The position numbers and the translations under genes are program-made. Under the pieces are notes generated by a model. It saw only the letters and a list, made by a program, of their open reading frames with translations, had not been told where the DNA came from and did no database searches. From Lingula anatina (taxonomy: Eukaryota; Brachiopoda; Lingulata; Lingulida; Lingulidae), in assembly GCF_001039355.2 (NCBI RefSeq), contig NW_019775147.1, forward strand, positions 376,255-440,254: a stretch of 64,000 nt of DNA. Direction: 5' to 3'. How positions within the stretch are numbered: the stretch's first letter is position 1; each line of letters starts with the position of its first letter. This document shows positions 46,449 to 58,000 of the stretch, in pieces.

Positions 46449-49065
46449 GGTTGAAGGAGTAGATTGTGTCACATTTGTTGTGATTGCCCCCCCTTGGTGC
46501 AGCACCATTGTCTCTGGAACACAAGTAACTTGGTATCAAACGCACAATGCCTCATACTTTTTCCGCACATCTTGCCACGACAGATGAAAGGAGGAAAAAA
46601 GGCCCACATCCAGTGCATTGATGTAAAATTATTTCATCAGGTGAAAAAGCTGTGTCTTGAATGAGAGATCCTCATCTAACCCATAAGTGTATACAATTTA
46701 GATTCTCAACTGCGGGTACTCTCAGATGTGGTAACTTTATAGTCTAACCTGTTAGACAGGGATATTTAGATCTTCAGCAAAAGGTATCCCCCGATGTTGA
46801 AACTTGTAAGACTAACTTGTTAGACTATGATAAATGGATAAGGATAAACAAATCTACACTTGTTATTTTAAGTTAACATCAAAAACCAGTCTGCCTTAAG
46901 GTAAAAAAAATCTGGCATCTATACACTTGATTCCTGGGGTATTCTTAAAGGAGAGTCTGAAGTATCTGGCTTAATGTCTGAAAATATCCAAGACTGTCAG
47001 GGTCTGCTATTGGCTGATTGTTTTATTCAGCATCCTCTTTCATGTCAGGGCCTGCTATTGGTTGAGTGCTTTATACAGCATCCTCTTTCATTTTTACCTT
47101 TAAATATTTTCAGTTTGGTTATTGTGTCTGCACATGTATTTGTTGGGATGGGCAAGTCATAGGTAAATTTTGTTTGTTTTGGATTTGAGGGATGTTCATG
47201 TAGCATTTTAGATATGACAACACTGCACTAACTGACAAATAACTTACATTTTTAAAATTCTTTTCATTCAAAGGTGAGATAACACCTACATAACTTAACA
47301 AAAATTAAAGAAACAGGACTAACCTAAGACATTTCTTCTCTTTTATTTTCTGGTAGTCTTTTGAGTAACTGAGAGAATTTAATAACTCTTAATATGTAGA
47401 AAGTTGGAAGTTATTTTTCAACAATTACAGTGTTTATAGGCTGTGTTGTATTGTCAACCTGAGTCTGAGACAATGTGCCTCTGTAACATATTATGATAGA
47501 AAGTAGAAAATGTGGCTTGGTTGTGGGATTAATCTGATAGAAGTAATAATGAAGTGAATTTAAAAAATTGCAGTGGAAATTTTTCTCAGATTTTTTTTTC
47601 GAAGACAAATTTTTATCATTCACAAAAGAGGACATATTCTGAACAATTGTTGAATAATTTTTGGAAAGATTGCTTTCATGTGATTGACAAGACAAGAATT
47701 AAGACATATTACTTAAAAATCTTTATAGACAACAAACTTGATCTTGATTTAGAGATGGGTCAAAGTTTACTTTTATATATCAAACTGTCAAGCACATTTA
47801 TTTCATACATTAGTGAAGATCAGAACAAAAATGGATATTTTATATGAAAAAGCAAAGTTGCTACATCATCAATACTCTGGAAATTGTAGATAACAAATGG
47901 CGTTGGCATAAAAAATTGGTTCTGTCTTGACATTTATCAGTTAATTTGGCACTGGCGGTTCATTTTTAACCAACGCAGTTTGATATTTAGGCCAAGGATG
48001 TTAATGCATTTATCTGATAAAGGACTTTGTTCTTTGATTGTTGTATAGTAAAACCAGTATCATTAATGTGTAAATATATATATATTGAGTGGTGTTGGTG
48101 TGTATATAGATAAATGAATATACGAATATCTTACTTCTGTGATGAGGAGTCGGCTGTAGTGATTTATACTGGATGCCATTATGTCACATGATGTCATTAT
48201 GTCGTGATGCTGTAGTTGCGTGTTATGATAATAAAAGCAAGGTGATTCAGAAATATAACTGTAGAGTCAGGGATGTGATTTTTCCAACTATCCTTGGATT
48301 TTCGACTTTTTGGGAGCCAAAGATATCGTTTTTGAGATTGATGTAGATCTGCAATTAAAACTGGGGTGGGGGTGGGCGACTGATCTGGACCCCACGCCGT
48401 ATTTTCTGACTTTTTCACTTAATGGCAGTCTCGTCCCTGAACAGAGAGCATTTAGGTGATATTCATTGCCAGTTGGGATTCATTCATCTAGAATGATCTT
48501 TAAATTAATTAAAACATTTGAAAAATACAAGGATCTCTGTAATAAGAAAAGTTTTGGGTCTGATAATTAAAAATGTTTAACAGATATCTTGTAACTGTGA
48601 CCAGAGTTAGGATTTCAAGTCATTTAACTGTTATGTTCATCTGTGTCGTTCATATGGTTTAGAAAATTTATGGTTCAGGTTCCTAATACCTGGTGTTAAT
48701 GATACAAACACACAAGCAAGTTTTGTATTGATTGTTGTAATGAAATTTTCTCTGATATAGTAAATATATATTTTGTAAAGCAATAGAATGTTTTGTGGTT
48801 TCTCTTTGTGTGAAGTAATAGCCCTCTTGTCGTGTGTGTATACTGTCTTCTTTTATTTACTGAAATAATGTTTTGTAGAGAAGATCGTACCTTTAGTTGT
48901 AGAGAGCAACAACAATTTTTTTTTTTTTTTTTTTTTTTTGAAATGCAAAATACATAAAATACAACAAAAGAAAAAGTAATATACTCACACATCCATTTTT
49001 TCTGTTACACAAAATTAATAGATCTGCCTGATAATAGTCTTCTAATATTTTAAGCAAAACTGACT
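46449..49065. other. PAR-bZIP 3' UTR and intergenic region
   Basis: Probable long 3' UTR. An AATAAA-type signal near 48230 is one candidate end. A 48-base unit (TGTCAGGGYCTGCTATTGG...) is repeated twice at about 46995-47090, and a T run lies at 48916-48939. No other gene recognised. Confidence 0.4.
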
Positions 49066-49404
49066 TAAAAGGATAACAACTGTTCATAAGTTATCCATAT
49101 TTCAAAATAAATACATTGGAAACAACTCATGAAAATATAATAAATTCTATTTTACCACCAAAACGGCAGTTAACGCAATTAGTCTGCAATTTGTGCTTGC
49201 CATCACATCTTGTGACCTCCATAAATGGCTACACTGTATAATAATCTCTTAAGAGAAAATAACAAAACTAAACTTTTTAGAAAAAAACAGGGACTAACTT
49301 TGAATGTGGGAATGGATTCATTAACCATTGGTAAGAATGGAAAAATTGTCCTTTATCCTAGGAAAATCCTTTTTTGGCAGAAATGAACAGTTGTTATCCC
49401 TTTA
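49066..49404. mobile_element. MITE with ends TTAAAAGGATAACAACTG
   Basis: The left end CTTAAAAGGATAACAACTGT is complementary to the right end ACAGTTGTTATCCCTTTAA. The interior is AT-rich and about 340 bases long overall. A related element in opposite internal orientation is at 49883-50230; the phrase GGGACTAACTTTGAATG occurs inverted there. Confidence 0.6.
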
Positions 49405-49882
49405 AAGTTAGGTGTGATAGACAACTTCTATTTTTTTCTAGCACACATGAAGAGGAAATTTTTTACTTGAAGTATCAATAGATTTTTAACATTACTCCAC
49501 AATAATGTCTAAAAGATTTCTAACATTACTACTTCCCACAATAATGTCTATAGGTATTATTAAATTGAGGCCTGTAGCTTGATGAACACATTGTTTCACT
49601 TCTATCTACAGTTGGTTAATTATTTTATAATCAGTAAGCTACAGTAAGGATTATCCGTAATTTCACATTAAAATGGAAAGCCCTGAGTGCTCAAGTTTCT
49701 GTGAATTACTCTGTAATAGAAGCATTTAAAGTGCACTTTCTTCACATAAACAACTAAGCTATTGTAAGTTTGTTACCATGTTATTCTAACATCCAAATCA
49801 CATTTCCATTTTTGATCACTTTTTGGAGTATGGTAGAGATCTTTTACAAGTGTGTGTGTGTATGTACCTGCAATCAAACTTC

Positions 49883-50230
49883 TAAAGGGATAACAACTGT
49901 TCATTTTGACCAAAAAATTAATTTTCCTGTGGTAAACAACAATTTTTTCCCTTACATAACAATGGATAATGAATCCATTTCTACATTCAAAGTTAGTCCC
50001 AGTTTTTTTTTTTTTTTTTTTTTTTTCTTTTAAATAATAATCTCTTTAGAGATAAGTACAGAGTATAGCCATCTAGGGAGGTCACGTGGTCGGACGCCAT
50101 GCACAGATTTCAGATTAATTGCTATAACTGCTGTTTTATGGTAAAATAGAATATATTATATTTCTATGACTTGTTTACAATGTTTTTATTGTGAAATATA
50201 GATCCCATACGAACAATTGTTATCCCTTTA
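49883..50230. mobile_element. second MITE of the GGATAACAACTG family, inverted
   Basis: Starts TAAAGGGATAACAACTGTTC and ends GAACAATTGTTATCCCTTTA. It contains an internal run of about 23 T residues. Its interior is largely the reverse complement of 49066-49404. Confidence 0.6.
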
Positions 50231-50622
50231 TGTCTTCACATGGTGATTGGATGGTGCTTGTGTCAAGAGGCAATAATATGTTGGCATTCCATTTGCATTC
50301 AGATATTTACAGTAAATGGGGTATGTATCTTTAACTCCTCTTAAATGTTCTAATGTAACAAACCCCTTCACTATATCAAGTAGGTCTTGAATAGTATGAA
50401 AACCTTATTCGTAGAGTTTTTTTAATGCAATACACAGGTTTGTAATCTATGTTAAGAGAAGAATTATACCAGATACATGTAGGTTCTCTCAGGATTCTTC
50501 CAGTACTGCCTTTTGTTTAATTGATAGAAAATTCAGAAAAGTGGTTAGTTGTATTCCGAGACAATTGTTTGGAGTAGTTGGTTCCCATCTGAGTGAATTT
50601 TTTTCTTGTCCAGGCCTGTGCC

Positions 50623-50623
<1 letters not shown>

Positions 50624-50653
<30 letters not shown>

Positions 50654-50662
50654 AAAAAAAAA
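50624..50662. repeat. poly(C)-poly(A) run
   Basis: About 20 C followed directly by about 19 A. No flanking element identified. Confidence 0.9.
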
Positions 50663-50919
50663 GAAACACAAGTTTATGATTTGACCACACTGCTTCAACA
50701 TGCCCGAAATTACACATGTATTCAGTGACAAATTACCATTTCAGTCCTAAAGTAGAGTTCAGACAGTGGCTAGCTTCAAATATCATTCGAACACTAAGTG
50801 GGATGAGTGTCTTGCAGATATCAGTTGTCCAAAATTAATGCATGTGGACACTGGACTCAGGAAACCAAGCTTAAGTGACTAAATTCTAGGTTGACATCAT
50901 ACCATGACTGCATGATTTG

Positions 50920-51345
50920 GACAGCGTCATGTTTTTGGCCAATGCCATAGGGACAATGTCATGGTTTGGGCGGGCTTAAGTTGCAATTTTCAGGCAGAAC
51001 TCATGGTGATTGCAGTGGTTGATGATAAATCTGACTGGCCAGCGGTGCAGAGTTAAAGTCCTTAGGGCAGTTGTTGTATCTTTCATCCATCAACACCCTA
51101 CCCTAAGCTTGCTCCAGCAGGACATTTTATGCCTAGATAGCAAAGACATTCCTGCAGCAAGAGCAGATCCAGATTCTTTCATGGCCAGCGTTTAGACCAG
51201 ATATGTCTTGCATTGATGATGCCCGGGATGAAGTAAGCAAAAGACTTCATATCCTCCAGCCACGTCCTATATATACCACCGTCATTAAGTTAAGAACTGC
51301 ACTGCTGGAAGAATGGAGAAAGCTGCCCTGGTCTGCATTCGAATT
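50920..51345 (+). pseudogene. Tc1/mariner transposase fossil
   Basis: Scattered frames keep the order of a Tc1 transposase: a phrase near 50960 matching the VMVW-G block, AVVVSFIHQHPTLSLLQQD at about 51065, WPAFRPDMSCIDDARDE at about 51182 (equivalent to the WPARSPDLNPIEH-W-DE block), and KLRTALLEEWRKLP at about 51290. Several frameshifts and stops; the catalytic Asp-rich blocks are degraded. No inverted ends found. The Helitron-like repeats start right after it. Confidence 0.7.
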
Positions 51346-51349
51346 CAAT

Positions 51350-51796
51350 CTGGCACAGTTTGCAAATTTTCTAGCCCTTATATCTCCAAAACTATCAGAG
51401 ATATATTCATAGTTACTTTTGAACTGGAATAGGGAATTGTATATTGGACATCTGAATGCGATTTTTAATTTGACCTTTGAACTACTTTTCACCATGGACT
51501 GTACTATGCAAAATTTCCAGCCCTTATATCTCCAAAATTATCAAAAATGCACGCAAATAAAGTTACTATTGAACATGGAAAGGAAATAATATATTGGGCA
51601 TCATAATGTGACCTTGAACTTAGCCTTTGACCTACTTCCCAACAGAAAATGAACTTTGCATATTTACAAGCCCCTTTTTATACACAACTTTTTATCCAAA
51701 AAAGTTGCATCCATAGCTGACATTCAACTTGAATAAGCTTAAAATCTGTCTGGCGGTACAATACCTGGCAGCGGTATTGCCGTTCTTTTCCTCTAG
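51350..51796 (+). mobile_element. Helitron-like element with about 150-bp tandem core repeats
   Basis: Three successive units start at about 51360, 51506 and 51656 (each TTGCAAATTTT-like, then AGCCCTTATATCTCCAAAA). They are followed by GGCGGTACAATACC, a hairpin-like GCGGTATTGCCG, and CTAG at 51793-51796. The 147-150 base unit length is close to that of the core repeats known in bivalve pearl/HINE elements. It directly abuts a Tc1 transposase fossil on its left. Confidence 0.5.
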
Positions 51797-52362
51797 CTGG
51801 TGCTAATATCTGTTTTACCTGTTGTGCATAATTAAAAATTGGTGTCGATTTTGCTGCTAAGCATTATGTAATATTGCACCAAAATGGACAAAATAACTTT
51901 GTGCATCATCATTATTTTATGCATTTTGCCTGTATATTGTCAGGTTAGCTGCTTTGTCATTTAAATTCAATTTACCATTTTTGATTAAATTTTAATGCTA
52001 TTGTAAGTGCAGTGAGGTCCCTCTCCAACAAAAAACGGTTATAAATTTAAACTATATTAAGTCAAGATTTTATCTAGTCAAACATTTCGTGTGACAGTTA
52101 TCGAAGATACAAAACGCAAATGGTATTCAATCAAGACATATCATGTTATTATGTTACACGTTTCTGATATCTAGGGTATTAATTCTTTACCCCACCGCCT
52201 ACATCATGCCACAGTTATGACAGTCAAGCATCAGGCCGGTTCACGCAATAACCTAGTGAACCTCTGGCCGAGCAGCGTGACACCTGATGGGATGAAAGCC
52301 GAAGCCTGACAACTGGCCTTAAATGGATGCAATACTATATGCTACTGATGGTTCAAACCTCG

Positions 52363-55010
52363 CTAATGGTACGAATTTCGAGACACCACACTTCGTACAC
52401 TTGTCATCCTGGTTGTTGCCGCTGACTCGACTTCGTCATTTTCACCACTTTTCTCCTTCACGAGATAATTCAGTTCAGCCGGCCTACAATATACGTAAAC
52501 GAGGGGATTCAATGTTAGACTGATTGGTATGAGCACAAGGAGAAGATAGCCTTCAGAATCAACGACTGACACTACGCCGCTCTCATAGAGCTTCGCAATC
52601 AGAATTGAACACCAATCAAGAAAAACCGTCCAAACAATCCAGATAAAGCCATGGGCACATCGTGAATACGCATCGGAATCGATGTCCCAGTCTTTGATTT
52701 TCTCCCACGATTTATATAATACAAAAAACAAAAATACGATAAAAGCCAACGGTAAAAAGTTGCATAAAACCATAAGCCAATCCATAAAGCTGATGGCGAG
52801 CCCATCACTGTGAACAAACATGGTACAGAAACTATTGTTACTGAAGATCAGAATAGATGTGACTCCACTTAACACAGTGTAAAAGCCTATGACAACAACT
52901 GACAAAACCATGTATTTACTCTTTGGGAACTTTATATCAGGAAATAACAGCATTCGTATATCCTCTGCCAGTATCATACCTAAAAGATACATTGTGATAC
53001 CGACAGAGATTTTTAAAAGACAAGCTGCTAATTTACACATCCAGTGTCTTGGCCACGTGTTAATGTGAAGGTAGAATTCTCCTCGAAATCGCAGGTCTAC
53101 TCCTGCAATAATAAGCATATAGGTACCGGAGAGGATTTGAGCAAACGCCAATAAAACGATCAAGAAAACCTCTATACTTGTCATTTTCGACTCTCTGACG
53201 TTAACCCAAATAATCACTGCAAAATTCTCTATGACAATTACAAGACCAAGGAGCCAAATAATTACCCTTAAGAAAACATCAGAAATCAAATCTGAACACG
53301 TTGTCTGACCGATGTGTTTTGGGGTACACTTCGTAACGTGATTTGCTAAACAACATATTCTCCTCAGACCGCCTATAAAAATAGTGTCTTCATGTAAGGA
53401 GGCAAAAGCACTTACGTTGACATTGTTAAGGGAGTTGCCTTCTAGATTAATTTGTTTCAAATATGTTAGAGGGACCAGAGTTTCATCATAAAGGGTATCC
53501 AGATTGTTATGACTCAAGTCTAATATTCTTAATGCCGAAAGTCCCACGAGGGCATTCTTGCCAATAAAACCAATGTTCATGCCTGCCAATGACAAGGATG
53601 GAAGAGCCCGCAATCCCAGAAATGCGAAGTCCAGGACAGCGCTTAGGGGGTTATTAGCTATGTTTAGTTTGGCCAAAAAGTGCAAATTCTTAAATAAGTA
53701 CCCTTCCACGATTGTGAGATTGTTATGTGATATATCTAATTCACGTATGTTATAGAGTCCATGGAAAACATTTTTTGGGTAACGTCACCTGTTCACAGTT
53801 TGATATGTCTAATTTCACCAAATATACAAACCGAGTGAACGTTTCATTGGTTAGTTCTAGAGGATTCCCGGAGAGAAGCAGCCCCCTCAGATTATAGGAA
53901 TACAAAGGTATATCAGATAGCCCCTGATAATTGCACTGCATTGATTCACCAAGACAGTCACAGTTGTGTGGACAAAGGGTGTGACCGCAAAAAAGTTCAT
54001 CGTCAATACTCTTTTTACAATGTTTCTGTCCGTCACACAGTTCTGTCACGTGAACGCAGTGACGGTCACCCTTTCCGCGAAACGCCCCTGGGCACGAAAA
54101 TGAATGCGCCGTGCAGTTTTCTTCGTCTTCGGCCCCCGGGCAATTTATAACCCCATCACAGATGCTATGCAGATGGATACAGTATGATTGCGAACATTTA
54201 AAAAGATTTTGCTGCGAGCAATAGATATCTTGACACCCTTTTAAATGATCACCGTTTCTGCATGATGCCACAGTGCCATCCCCTAGTACGTCCTGGATAC
54301 AAGCGTTCCACGGGGGGAAACATATTTCACTGTTGTCCACACAGGACACCATGTCCGCCCCGCACGAGGAAGCCACCAGTGTCGTGTTCTCGTCCTCTCC
54401 AGCATTACCAGGACAGTCAATGACGCCATCTTGGATATAGCGGTCAGCCAGGCAGTTACCAGAGTGGCAGACAAAACCAGTGCAATCAACATTAATAGCT
54501 TCACACCCCCCTTCATCAGATCCATCCAAACAATCTTTTACTCGATCACAGCGTCGATTTAGCGGCAAACACTGACCGCTGTTGCAGCGGAAGTCGGTTT
54601 CGGCACAAATAGGATGTTGACAGTAAGCCTCATCCGATTCATCCGTGCAGTCTGGGTAAAAGTCACAGAATTTAGAAGTGGGGATACATTGCTTATTATT
54701 ACAGGAAAACCCGTGAATTCCGCATTCGCCTCCTTCACTGTAAATATCGTCCTGCTTAATGACTTTCTGCTCTCGACAACGCAATTCGTCGTCTCCGTTG
54801 ATACAGTCACTGACGCCGTCGCATACGTGATGTTTCAATATACACGTGCCATCAGAACATCGGTAAAAGAATTCGGATTCTGTGCAGTTTAATACAGGGC
54901 CCAGAACGGGATCCCTCTCACAGAGAGCATATTTAATGCTCCTGAGAAATTTGTCATCATCTACTTCTATTGAAGCGGTGCAGTTCATGGTTTCCCAGGT
55001 TCGGAATTGC
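52363..55010 (-). CDS. receptor exon: end of lectin domain 2, LDLa cluster, LRRs, 7TM (frameshifted)
   Basis: Acceptor TATTCTAG. The first about 40 residues close lectin domain 2 (WETMNC...YALCER). LDLa modules with the Cys and DGxxDC...DE pattern follow, then the LRR N-cap at about 53975 and LRRs. One extra A in an A6 run (53776-53771 on the minus strand) shifts frame; beyond it the LRR phrase NVFHGLYNIRELDISHNNLT continues in the next frame to the stop at 52363. There is no splice consensus around the shift. A sequencing error or a recent mutation would both explain it. Confidence 0.8.
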
Positions 55011-58000
55011 CTAGAATAGGTAATATATGTATACAAAGGTGAAACTAAATAATAAATAAATGAAACAAAAAAGTAGTAAGTACACATCAATCATGAAAAA
55101 TACGCACATTTATAATATTCATTTATTAAAAGAAAAAGGGAAACCCTTTGCATATGATTTATCGATGAATATTGATAATTGTGTGAAAATAGTTACTCAG
55201 ATTTCATCTTCAGAATTGTCATCCGGCAGTACATGTGCTTTGAAAACTTTGTAATGACCAGCTAACTCATCTTTGCTATATGCAAGGTAAGACTACATTA
55301 ATTTAATTCATAACTCAACGATGTTTGTTTAGAGAGTGAGAAAGAAAAATTACCGTTGCCCCAATTTCACGTCCAAACTGTGCACGATTTCTGAGAAATA
55401 CACGATGGAAGAACCGTAGACACAGGTCGAATTTTCAAAATCAAAATCTGTGTCCGCAATTACAGTTTCACGTTGTTTAGGCAATCTGTAAGCAAGTAAA
55501 TATTTTGGAAGGAGCTCTCCGCGTTCCTTTGTAAGAATAGCAAGTCTCCACCCTGATTCATGACACAGTTCTCGCGCCAGTCCCTCAACTGACAGGTACG
55601 CGTTTTTCCGCTGCAGCGCGTCAACGTCTCTCGAAAAAGCATCTCCGGTGTAAACGTTGTTTTCAGTAATGGCCAAAGTCATGTCAACCGGCTTGTAGCA
55701 AAAGCCACCGATACGCCACCAAGTGTGCGGACATGTATTCGGCGACAACAAGGCTGCAAGGGAGGCCCCATCACTTTGTAATTTTACCCCAATAACAGAA
55801 CCGGAATGGTAAGAAGCTGTGTTTTTCGCCCCGGCTCCTTCAGCTTTGTCATTTAAGGACCGCATGCAGAGAGCACTAATGTGGTTCATAGGTAGATAGC
55901 ATGGGATTTGAATCCAATTTGAAGAGATGCGCGGAGACGTGAATGCCATCAGAGTACACCGCCGACCTTCGTCAAACATTGGCTGCTTGATATTTGGGTC
56001 GATGAAGGTACTCCTGATTGAATCTAGGTGTAGATTGGAGAGCTTTCCGTCAAGCTGAGGTTTGGAGATATCTGGCTCATACCAGTCCGTCACTCCGCTG
56101 GTACCATCTGGCCAGCTAGTCGAGTGACCCTATGAACAAATGGACATGGTACTATAGGTAAATACAAAAAGAAGCTATGAAAAGAAAACATACTCTGCGA
56201 GGCTGCATTATTAAGTCCTAGATCAAGTCTTGATTTAACTTCGTTTCATCATAATAACGTTTATCTGTATGTATTTGATGCAAGGTATGAAGAAAGTCGA
56301 ATCCTCTTTAGTCAAAAAGGCTGAACTTAAGTGAAACGTTAGGCAATACACCTGAAATAAGCATTGACCTACTAAAATCAATTTAGTTACTTACATTTGA
56401 ACTCCGGAGTCCAATGAAAACCAGCGAGCGTTTTCTTACGAATAGCTCATGAAACCATGTTCTCGCCATGACATTCTTCACATAGTCAAGATCGTCACCA
56501 TCATGGAACATCCCTAGCATACCACCTTTGTTCGTGCACAGAGTGTGGGCATCAGCCCATGACATCATGGTGTCGGGAACAAAAAGGTCGTAGCAAGTGT
56601 CCCGGTATTGTATCCCACCGAATTTAGCGTCCGTGCACTTGCCAGTTTCTGCCATTCTCCTGGAGTAACGGTCCTCGTGATCTAACGCGTAGGTCACTGC
56701 GGAGATTCCAACTATATCATGAAGATTTTCACTTTGTATTTCTGTAGTAAACACAAGACGGTAATTTGATATACTTGTCCATTGAAATGGTTTTCCCATC
56801 TCCCCGTACACGTAAGATATCAAACATTCGCCACTTTTAGCGTTACACGGATGATACTCCTTTATTCGAAACGCCACCCGTTTCCCCACGGAACACCCAC
56901 TGGGCACAGCAGAAATCTTTATTGTGTATGCCAGAAATTGCTCGTGTTCACTTTTAAAGAGAGTTCCAAGTATTACTTCATTGTACGGGTTCTGTAGGGT
57001 ATAGTCTGCCGGGCCACAGTCCCCGTCCCTATACATTTGTCCGCAAGATTTAAAGAGAGTATAAAAAGGGCTTCGATAGAAAAATGCAGAGACATAGTTC
57101 CAACAGTCGTAGTGCTGACGTAGGTAGAAGACAATGATTTCAAAACCAAATTGTTCATTTGCCAGATAATCAGACAAGGAAAGTCGAAGGTTCAAAGTTT
57201 GGTTGGAACCGTTCGTAGGAGTAAACAAGCCTGTCTCAAAGTAATCAGCGTAGCTAGACACGGGAACGATTTGAACATCAATATCTTTTGAGGGGCGAGA
57301 AGCAGTTAACCTGACTTTCACTTTTGAGACCCCCCATCGAAAACGAACGACCACGGTGAATGGGTACTGTGTGTCTGCATCCGACGAAATAGTTATGTCA
57401 AATTCGTCCGTTACCTGTGATGGCGGTTGTGTGAGGAGATCATACGCAAATGTAAACTGTTGATAAAATGTATGTTTTAATGTTAATTTTTGGGGAAGGA
57501 ATATGTCCACTTTCGCTTTCTTTCCACCAGTTTCATTCCGGGAGAAAACTCTGTCTGTTAGGTTACTCACTGATAGGGAATAATCAAATTCTGAATCGTC
57601 TACCTCATACTGAGGATGGAAGACCACGTCGCACATAGGGTTGATTCCGATATAGGTATGTATTTTTACATTGTAAGAAACCATGCCTTGTGGCATTCTT
57701 TCGAAAAGACCTCCAACAGTAAATAACATTACGTAAAGCGAACGGATTGGTACATTCAATTCCACCGGAGGCGCACAAAATGGCCCAACTGAAGAAGTGG
57801 CATTTATTCCCCATCCGTTAACAAAGAGAATAAGCCCACCGTATTGGCAATCTCCCGCCTGCGGCATGTCAAGGACCGGCATACCATCATGCAAACCGTT
57901 AAGTTTATCATAATCTAGAATTATGCCCAAGCCGTGCAAGAATGCCTTGCCATTTACGGGATGCCAGACATATACCTTGTAGAAAGAGTCGCTTCTCTCT

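Noticed and set aside
46995-47090. 48-base tandem repeat after the PAR-bZIP stop
   Set aside because: Only two units in non-coding sequence; not worth a separate finding.
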